Shown here: positions 51,898 through 58,635 of the stretch, piece by piece | Position numbering within the stretch: position 1 is the first letter of the stretch | Layout of the letters: each line of letters opens with the position of its first letter | Origin: Fonsecaea monophora | Lineage: Eukaryota; Ascomycota; Eurotiomycetes; Chaetothyriales; Herpotrichiellaceae | Direction of reading: 5' to 3' | DNA length: 58,635 bases | NCBI RefSeq assembly: GCF_001642475.1 | Contig: NW_019174083.1 | Location: 1 to 58,635 of the forward strand | The notes under the pieces: generated by a model | Database searches by the model: none | Told to the model about the DNA's origin: nothing | What the model saw: the letters and a program-made list of their open reading frames with translations, nothing else | Position numbers and translations under genes: made by a program

Positions 51898-53613
51898 ATG
51901 CGGAGGACCAATAACATAGGCTTTTTGGCCCTGGGCCTGGCGTCCTCCATCCAAGGAATTTCAGCAGGTCCCACGTGGCCGTCCGCTTATGATGAGATCG
52001 AGGACCTCATGTTCCTGAACAACGGGTACAACGCCCGAGAGTTTCCTATACTTCTGCAACCGTGCACCATCGCCAAGGAGCCAGGTCACTCAATCGCTGC
52101 TGGTCTCATCCGGACAGCGTTCCACGACATGGCCCCTCATGATGCCTCGACCGGAGTGGGAGGTGTCGACGCCTCGATCGGCTTTGAGCTGGATTCGAAC
52201 ATCTACCCAACCAACACCGGGATTGCCTTCAACAACACTCTACACTTCTATTCTCAGTTCTTCAGCAGCCGAGCCCCGATGGCTGATCTGATCAATGTCG
52301 GGCTCTATCAGGCGGTGAGGGCATGTGGTGGTCCGATTGTGCCCGTGCGAGCTGGACGTGTCGACGCCACCGGTCCTGGTCCGGTTGGTGTTCCTCAACC
52401 CACCGATCCCATGCCGCAGATGATTGGAGAATTCAGACGCATGGGGTTCAGCCCCGAGGAGATGGTTGCGATGGTTGCCTGTGGTCACAGCATAGGTGGT
52501 GTCCATTCTGAAGAGCATCCCGATATTGTGCCTCCGGGCAGCACGCCGCTCGGTGTCCAGGACTTGGATTCGACCAACGCCACCTTCGACAACGCTGTCG
52601 TCACCGAGTATCTCGATGGCACAACCAGAAACCCTCTTGTCGTCGGCGCCAATCCCAAGGCTTACTCTGACGGACGCATCTTTGGTCTCAATGACCGCCA
52701 GACGGTGTCTGGCTTGGCCGATCCCTATGCCTACGCCAATGCTTGCTCGGGCATTTTCGCCAAAATGATCAACACTGTCCCTGCTGGCGTGCAGCTGTCT
52801 GATGTCATTGCCCCCTATGAGCTCAAGCCGTCGAACCTCCAGCTCAACGTTGCCGCCGACGGACAAAATCTCCAGTTCACGGGCGAGCTCCGCATCCACA
52901 CCAACAGTCTCCCATCGTCCAGCATCTCCAGCGTCCAAGTTGTCTACAAGGACCGGACTGGAGCAGCAGGCGATGGATACACCATTCAGGCGTCAGTTTT
53001 GGGCGATGCCAACGGTTTCGACGACACATTCACCGTAAGTGCAGTCTACTCTTAGAAGTTTTGATGCTAATACGTCTCCTAGTTCTACGGCTTTGAGGGA
53101 ACGATCCCAGCTTCGACCTCGATTTCATCCTTTACCGTTATTGTCTCTCTCACCAGTGGCTCTACCCAGACCTTTGATAACAACGGACAAGGCTACGCGA
53201 TCTCGGACAAGATCTTTGCACAAACCTCGTACTCTTCCCTCGCTGCCGCAGACGCCTCCGATAACCAACAATTGACTGTTTACGCTGCTGCCCGCACTGG
53301 TGAGACCTACGACCCAGTCACCCTGTCGGTTGATCTGATCAACCCAATCACGTACAATGACCTACCCACCGTCAGCAGTGTCCCGACGCCCATGACGAGC
53401 GTATGCGCCGGCCAGTACTATACCTTTTATTCCGCCACGTTTGGCGTGCCCGCTGCTGGCGCCAACTTTACGAAATACGACGTGAGCACGAGCTCCAATG
53501 GGGAGACCGTCTCGGACAGTTTCAAGAGCCTTGCCGGACTTCCTCTCACGGCCAGCGCATCGCCGTCGTGTAGCGGCTCGTGGAACAAGAGGGCCGTCAA
53601 CTTCAGCGCGTAA
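51898..53613 (+). CDS. Secreted heme peroxidase (class II-like) with extra C-terminal domain
   Basis: Two exons, 51898-53034 and 53083-53613, with a 48-bp intron, 555 residues. The signal peptide is MRRTNNIGFLALGLASSIQG. The peroxidase domain (about residues 30-300) shows the distal site LIRTAFHDMAPHDA (Arg and His) with calcium-ligand style GGVDASI, and the proximal site VAMVACGHSIGGVH with the heme-binding His. The remaining 250 residues contain two beta-rich segments (LQFTGELRIHTNS; YGFEGTIPASTS) and end in CSGSWNKRAVNFSA; I assign them no domain. Plant-type peroxidases of fungi oxidise phenolic or other substrates with H2O2. This lineage, with extended C-terminal part, is found in ascomycetes and is not the lignin-degrading type. 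There are few Cys, so the disulfide pattern of classical class II enzymes is missing. Confidence 0.85.
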
Positions 53614-55215
53614 AGCTGCTGTTCTGTGTTGTGTTGTGGTGTAATGTGAAGCGAGGCGCGAGGGACCTCTAATACCCAAAGAACTCATCCGTGTTGCATT
53701 TGTTATATGCTGGGAGGGAGGGAGGAAACCAAAAAGCTAGCTGGAAACACGCACGCAGGAACTTGCCGATAGGAAGCATCGGGAGGCATTGGGAGGCAGG
53801 CGCATGACCGGGCGTTTCAATCTTTTTGATGTGTTGGTTGCATGAATGAATGCATTTTGCAAGCGGGCAAGACGAAGACATTACATTGCATAGCACGGAG
53901 CAAGAGAAAAGAGAAAAAAGAGACACCAGTTAGATCAGGACTTTGGATTTTTTTTTTTTAGCAGCAAGCCACCTGCACCCTGTATCTGTATCATTATGTA
54001 TGAACTCGAGTCTATGACAGTCATTTTGAAGGTCGGATCTCGTCGAAGTTGAGGACTCTTGCTAAGTAATGTTTGTATCACGCAGACACTGGTCTGATCT
54101 CAGATGGTTGTCGATCTGGGACTTTGGTAACATTCCTGCCCATGAGTCGTCCGACGGCACGAGTATGACTACGGCACGAGTATGACTACGGCACGAGTAT
54201 GACTACGGCACGAGTATGACTACGGCACGAGTATGACTACGGCACGAGTATGACTACGGCTGCGACTACGACTATGAAGAAAGCATTTCCCGTGATCGTC
54301 TTGCCGTCCACAGGAAAGCCCTCCCTCCCGCCTGTAACCGCTGCCCGTGATGTCATTCAGACCGAGTACGTACAGCATGTACTTGCATGGACCGAGCTTT
54401 GCGTGCTTGCCCAAATAGGCAAGTATGAATATGTTTTCGGCTCAGCCGAATTTCCCCTTTCGGATTTCCCAGCTATTGATATTACGGGATCAAACCACCA
54501 AACCACCTACACACCCCACCCACCAATGAGATCTTCGACGGTGGCGGTCCTCGAAGCGGCCCCCTTCCTGCGGACTCGGGGGAAGTATCCTCCCGCCTGT
54601 GGGACGTTTTGTACCGAGTACTTGGTATACATACAGACCCTTGACGAATGAATGAGTTTATGGCGTGTCGGACCGGATTGTAATCAGAGGAAAAAGCGAA
54701 AACACTTTCTGGCGGCTCTCCCGTGGAGCTTATGTCCGAGACGTACATCTGTAGCTACCAAGTAGTTTCTTGAGGGGTAGAAGATTCTCGCACACAGAGA
54801 GAGAGGGGGGGGGGGAAATGAAGCGGTCATGGACAAGGGATGATGTATGGACTACGGAGAAATCAGGGTTCCCCAGATATAGTGGAGGCATGCAAGTGAG
54901 TGGAAAAGGGTATAAAGATGGGAGCGAGGGAGGGAGGGGAGATTTTTGTCTTGCAAAATACCACACCACATTTCCATTCATGGTTGTGCTGCTTCCATAG
55001 GGTTTCAACGCCACTGCACAGACTACGTACAAAGAAAAAGCTTGCCAGCAAAGCGAGGAGGGAGAAATAGAAACAATATCGTATCGACCAGCAGGCCGAC
55101 AAGAGCAATTAAGGGTTGTCAGGATCCAAAGAGTTCAATATTCCCTACGCGGTTCCAGGTCTCAACGAACTTCGGCCAACCAGCAACTCCATCAGCCTCG
55201 TCACAGTCGCCGGCC
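53614..55215. other. Gene-poor interval (1.6 kb) with tandem repeat
   Basis: Holds the 17-bp tandem repeat, a T10 run near 53949 and a G-run near 54807. A plus frame at 54250-54651 begins at the repeat's end but shows no family features. Region 54900-55215 should be the SDR promoter and leader. Confidence 0.5.
54154..54255. repeat. 17-bp tandem repeat, six copies
   Basis: Six uninterrupted copies of ACGGCACGAGTATGACT, followed by a decaying partial copy. The unit is not a multiple of three, so it is unlikely to be coding. Confidence 0.95.
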
Positions 55216-56148
55216 ATGGCGGCCAACACCATCGTCCTGATCACAGGCGCCAACACAGGTCTAGGCCTCGAGACAGTCAGGTCTTTACTCCAGTCACCCG
55301 GCAAAACATACACCATCCTCCTGGGCGGCCGGAGTCTGGAGAAAGCCACCACGGCTGCGAAGCAGGTCAAGGACGAGTTCCCCCAGAGTCAAAGCGTCGT
55401 GACGCCCGTGCAGATTGACGTCGAGGACGACCAGTCAATCAATGCTTTGTTCGAGAATCTGGAGCAGCACCATGGAAGGCTGGATGTGCTGATAAACAAC
55501 GCTGGTGAGGCTTCTGTCCCGATTATTCGAGCTGCACCTTTAGTCTCATCGTCCTCTCATCAAAGCTCGATAAAAGGGCTAACGCTGACCTTGATGCTTT
55601 CCTGTGCTTCGACAGGCGGCCAGCTCGAGCCAAAAATGTCCTCTGGTGAACTCACCATGCGCCAGATGTGGAACAAATCCTGGGATGTCAACGTCACAGG
55701 CACGTACATCCTCACATACACACTCATCCCACTCCTCCTAAAGTCCTCTGACCCTCGCCTCCTTTTCATCACAAGCGGGACTGCCACTCTCACCGAGAGC
55801 ACAAATCCAGCGGTCATCGTCAATCAGTCCCCCGGGGAGAAGGGTTGGCCTAAAACCAACCGTGGCCTCACTGGGCTGGGGATTCCGGCATACAGGGCCA
55901 GCAAGACTGGAATGAACATGATGATGCGCGAGTGGGTTAGGGTCTTGAAGGACGACAATGTCAAGGTGTGGTGTGTGAGCCCCGGCTTCTTGGCAACGGG
56001 ACTTGGTTTTGGCAACCCGGAGCGATTGAAGCAGCTGGGTGCATTGGACCCGAGTGTCGGAGCCGGCGTGGTGAGAGATGTAGTAGATGGACTGAGAGAC
56101 CAAGATGTCGGGTCTGTCGTGCGGAAAGACGGGGTCCAGCCTTGGTGA
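55216..56148 (+). CDS. Short-chain dehydrogenase/reductase
   Basis: Two exons, 55216-55504 and 55616-56148; the 111-bp intron has no stop and is a multiple of three, so retention would insert 37 residues. Spliced length is 273 residues, normal for classical SDRs. Motifs: LITGANTGLG (TGxxxGxG cofactor loop), INNAG, the catalytic Ser in FITSGTATL, and AYRASKTG (YxxxK). The splice point falls just after NNAG and joins it to GQLEPKMSSGELT. SDRs reduce or oxidise carbonyl/hydroxyl groups with NAD(P)(H); the substrate is unknown. It is convergent with the Zn2Cys6 regulator gene only 86 bp away, an arrangement often seen in small regulated pairs. The chosen ATG lies behind a longer open frame whose N-terminal 90 residues are not family-like. 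Confidence 0.9.
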   Translation: MAANTIVLITGANTGLGLETVRSLLQSPGKTYTILLGGRSLEKATTAAKQVKDEFPQSQSVVTPVQIDVEDDQSINALFENLEQHHGRLDVLINNAGEASVPIIRAAPLVSSSSHQSSIKGLTLTLMLSCASTGGQLEPKMSSGELTMRQMWNKSWDVNVTGTYILTYTLIPLLLKSSDPRLLFITSGTATLTESTNPAVIVNQSPGEKGWPKTNRGLTGLGIPAYRASKTGMNMMMREWVRVLKDDNVKVWCVSPGFLATGLGFGNPERLKQLGALDPSVGAGVVRDVVDGLRDQDVGSVVRKDGVQPW

Positions 56149-56234
56149 TGATTGGAAGTGACCGAGCGAATTTTGCGCCATGCAAAGGAGATAACTTGTG
56201 CATCCAGCTCCGAGCAAGAGAGCTGATGGCATTC

Positions 56235-58397
56235 TCAATGATTTTCAAACTCGCTCAGAGACGTCAGTGGATCATCTTCCCCCATGATCTGTGAATCGAA
56301 CGTCATCCATTCCATACTGTCAAATTCATTGCCCATGAAGTTGAAGGGGTCAAGAAAGCTAAAAGACGGTTCTTGATCGACCGGAAGATAAGACTGGCTC
56401 TCCTGAGACTGCCGCAATAGTAGGGCTGGGTCGAGCTCCAGCGAGTTGTGAGCCATGTTAGTCCGATTGCCACCAAGTGGGAAATGGTTGTTGGCATGAT
56501 GCACATTCGGAGATTTAGTGCTATCCAGCACGAGACGGAGGGCAGACGAGACCCGAGCTGCATCTTTGCTCAGGTTGGACTTCTCCGTACAGATGACAAT
56601 AGCCTGCTCGAGAAGAGCGACCACCTCCGCCTCGGTGGCAGCATCAATGAGCGATGGGACGCCCTTGAAGAGACTTTTGCGCCGAATGTGGACGATCAGG
56701 CAAAGTGTCATGACACCAAGCAGGAAATCGTTCATAGTGAAGTTTGTCAACATCCACCGTTCCATGTGCAATAAACCGCCCGGTTCCATCTCCTTGTACA
56801 CGGCAATGAACTGGCTGACGAGTCGTGTTGCAGCATTCACGCAGGATTGTGTACTCGACAGGTTGCCGCGGGCCATATAGGGCCGATGGAGAACCAAGAG
56901 ACTCTTCAGGTAAATAAAATCGATATAGAGTCTTGTCATGATGGCAAATGGCGATTCCGCAATTGACTCTGACAGAGGCCGCGGCTTCAAAACTTCTGGA
57001 GTGATTTCGTGCATGCGTTGAATTTCTCGGTCGAGCTGGAGCACCTCTGCTTCCGTCTTCAATTCGAACGAAAGTGCATTCTGGTATACCTTTCCGAAAG
57101 CGTACATTTGCCTGTCCTTGACAATAAACCAGAGGAGTCGGGTCATCTCGTTCTCCGCTCGGGAAGGAGGTAGTACCCTGGTATCTTCATCGAAATCTGA
57201 ATCCATGAGATTTCTCGGTGCTTTGGTGTCACAGTTCTCCAGGCAGATGGTGCTTGGGAGGCCGAGTTGAAATGAGACCATGAGGTCCATCTGCTTACAT
57301 GTAGACCAGAACCGTCGACGCATCTCCCCTTCAAACACTGTAAAAGAGCCGAGAGAGTCAGGATCCCGGTGGTAGCCCATCTCGTGGGCCATGCGTACGA
57401 CCACGGCCAATATGGCTCCCGCTTCACGCGACGGGTCGAGGCTTCGGAGATTCTTGTATTGAGCATATAACCCAAGTGCCTCAACTGTCAGTGGCTGTGG
57501 TTGGTAATACCCTCCTGCCACCAGGCACTGCGCGGCAGCTGTGTGAAAGTTGGAGCCGGCAGTGGTTCCTGGTTCATTTGATGAAACTCCTTGCGTGGCC
57601 TTGATCCAAGTGGCTATGCTGCAGATTGAAAATAGGATGGAAACCCAAAGCGGATTGACGCTCGTCATCTCGCACCAGAATGCTCGATACTGCCGCTGGA
57701 AATGATACGCATGAATGAACGGGACAATGAAAGTCTCGCCCTGGAAATAAACGGCGAGCAGCCGATCCACCTCTTGTCTTGGAGGGAGGTACTGAGATAG
57801 GACCTGTGCTAAGGGATAGTTGTCCGGGGATCCGAATATCAGCTCGTGGCCATTGCTAGTGGGTTCTGGTAGATTTTCGTTGTCGTTCGCTTGTTGACCA
57901 TGAGCTACGCTCGCCAGCGCGGCCTTCAATTCCTGGATATCCTCCAGTATGGCTGACCAATGTGTCGATCCAACATATGTCGTAGAGGCGGTCTCCTCAT
58001 GATTAATACCAGCCGTGTCACTGAAGGATGCCTCAGGCGGAGTCACTAGTTTTGCGGTTGGTGGTAGTACCGTGTCGTTGCTAACCTGTGCCGCCGCTTG
58101 GTTTTCCATCAGTTGACTGACCAGGGCTTCCAGATGCAACAGCCTGTCTTCGGCCACAGAGGGACGGTTGCGGATCGGGTTGCCGTGGTGCACATTTCCA
58201 GACGTACGAGGGTAATTGCAGATGGTATTGGTGCCTCTTTTCACACAACTGCCGCAGGGGTGGTTGCGGTCACATCGCAGTTTGGCGTCTTTGCACTGAG
58301 TGCACACATACGACTCTCGGGGCCGCCTTGTAGTATCCTGCAGGTGCTTCTTTGATCCTGAGCGGAACTTGCCAGTCAAATCTGTGAAGTTTGCCAT
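56235..58397 (-). CDS. Zn2Cys6 transcription factor
   Basis: 720 residues, single frame. The zinc cluster at residues about 32-65 reads CTQCKDAKLRCDRNHPCGSC and then C in TICNYP (C-x2-C-x6-C-x5-C-x2-C-x8-C), followed by a short coiled coil (LLHLEALVSQLMENQA). The fungal-specific domain spans about residues 200-520 (FIHAYHFQRQYRAFWCEM, YAQYKNLRSLDPSREAG, MRRRFWSTCKQMDL). The acidic, aromatic C-terminus may activate transcription. The start codon stands 3 bp from the (AC)36 tract on the coding strand. Target genes unknown; the convergent SDR is an obvious candidate by position only. Confidence 0.9.
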   Translation of the reverse strand: MANFTDLTGKFRSGSKKHLQDTTRRPRESYVCTQCKDAKLRCDRNHPCGSCVKRGTNTICNYPRTSGNVHHGNPIRNRPSVAEDRLLHLEALVSQLMENQAAAQVSNDTVLPPTAKLVTPPEASFSDTAGINHEETASTTYVGSTHWSAILEDIQELKAALASVAHGQQANDNENLPEPTSNGHELIFGSPDNYPLAQVLSQYLPPRQEVDRLLAVYFQGETFIVPFIHAYHFQRQYRAFWCEMTSVNPLWVSILFSICSIATWIKATQGVSSNEPGTTAGSNFHTAAAQCLVAGGYYQPQPLTVEALGLYAQYKNLRSLDPSREAGAILAVVVRMAHEMGYHRDPDSLGSFTVFEGEMRRRFWSTCKQMDLMVSFQLGLPSTICLENCDTKAPRNLMDSDFDEDTRVLPPSRAENEMTRLLWFIVKDRQMYAFGKVYQNALSFELKTEAEVLQLDREIQRMHEITPEVLKPRPLSESIAESPFAIMTRLYIDFIYLKSLLVLHRPYMARGNLSSTQSCVNAATRLVSQFIAVYKEMEPGGLLHMERWMLTNFTMNDFLLGVMTLCLIVHIRRKSLFKGVPSLIDAATEAEVVALLEQAIVICTEKSNLSKDAARVSSALRLVLDSTKSPNVHHANNHFPLGGNRTNMAHNSLELDPALLLRQSQESQSYLPVDQEPSFSFLDPFNFMGNEFDSMEWMTFDSQIMGEDDPLTSLSEFENH

Positions 58398-58400
<3 letters not shown>

Positions 58401-58472
<72 letters not shown>
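58401..58472. repeat. (GT)36 microsatellite against a start codon
   Basis: Seventy-two bases of perfect GT repeat. On the coding strand of the regulator it reads (AC)36 and ends 3 bp before ATG, so it forms the end of the leader or proximal promoter. Confidence 0.97.
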
Positions 58473-58473
<1 letters not shown>

Positions 58474-58635
58474 GTGTCAGAGATATCTGTGTCTTATATA
58501 CATATCTGAGAGCACAAGAGTAGTGGTATGCGCTTGTGTGGTATTATGCTCATCAACAAAAAAACAAAAATATGATATTAGTGTAAGACACACAACATCG
58601 TCTAGAACTGAAGCAAATGAACATAGAGAAGACAA
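58473..58635. other. Window edge, upstream of the regulator gene
   Basis: Short AT-rich flank that includes A/T runs; promoter of the Zn2Cys6 gene is cut by the window end. Confidence 0.4.

Noticed and set aside
54250..54651. 133-codon ORF starting at the end of the 17-bp repeat
   Set aside because: Composition and lack of motifs look random; frame begins in repeat remnants.
1..58635. tRNA, rRNA, CRISPR, secondary-metabolite backbone genes and intact transposons
   Set aside because: A scan by eye for B-box-like GTTCGA contexts, repeat-spacer arrays, PKS/NRPS or transposase motifs gave nothing convincing; GTTCGA strings seen lie in coding sequence or lack an A box.

Overview
The window looks like nuclear chromosome DNA of a filamentous ascomycete (Pezizomycotina). 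Genes are dense on both strands. Introns are short (44 to 187 bp) with GT...AG ends. Two Zn2Cys6 regulators are present, and many housekeeping proteins read like their Aspergillus or black-yeast counterparts (Bur1, Sec13, Med19/Rox3, Sfh1, a FarA/CTF1-type factor, Tudor-SN). I cannot name the species; a eurotiomycete or chaetothyrialean fungus is my guess. I saw no tRNA, rRNA, CRISPR array or intact transposon.

Layout. 0-13 kb: a Clr5-domain protein (-), a gene-poor gap, a HAD-type dehalogenase (-), Med19/Rox3 (-) divergent from an FAD-dependent amine oxidase-like enzyme (+), a class A DnaJ (-) divergent from mitochondrial glutamyl-tRNA synthetase (+). 13-22 kb: four or five minus-strand genes, namely Sec13, the SNF5-family RSC subunit Sfh1, a doubtful small ORF, a five-exon Whi2-like BTB protein, and a tiny glycine/serine-rich protein. 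22-26 kb: an amidohydrolase of the ACMSD/6-methylsalicylate decarboxylase type, a DUF4202 protein and another tiny disordered protein, all minus.

26-40 kb is the unusual part. An 1809-residue plus-strand protein has a signal peptide, a clustered membrane region, more than 1000 residues of acidic disordered sequence and seven 37-residue repeats. A FarA/CTF1-like fatty-acid regulator follows, and then a single-pass membrane protein with a long coiled coil and an RGG tail. I recognise neither membrane protein.

40-51 kb: an isochorismatase-family hydrolase (-), Tudor-SN (+), a GFA/CENP-V-type small enzyme (-), the P-TEFb-like kinase Bur1 (+) and the RNase MRP subunit Rmp1 (-). 51-58.6 kb: a secreted heme peroxidase with a long unassigned C-terminal domain (+), a gap with a 17-bp tandem repeat, then a short-chain dehydrogenase (+) convergent with a Zn2Cys6 regulator (-), whose start codon sits 3 bp from an (AC)36 microsatellite.

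Functional threads: several genes serve transcription and chromatin (Med19, Sfh1, Bur1, Clr5-domain protein, two Zn2Cys6 factors) or RNA and protein production (Rmp1, Tudor-SN, mitochondrial GluRS, DnaJ, Sec13). The enzymes are scattered and do not form a recognisable biosynthetic cluster. Splice sites were assigned by eye from GT/AG signals, reading-frame closure and family knowledge. No database search was possible.
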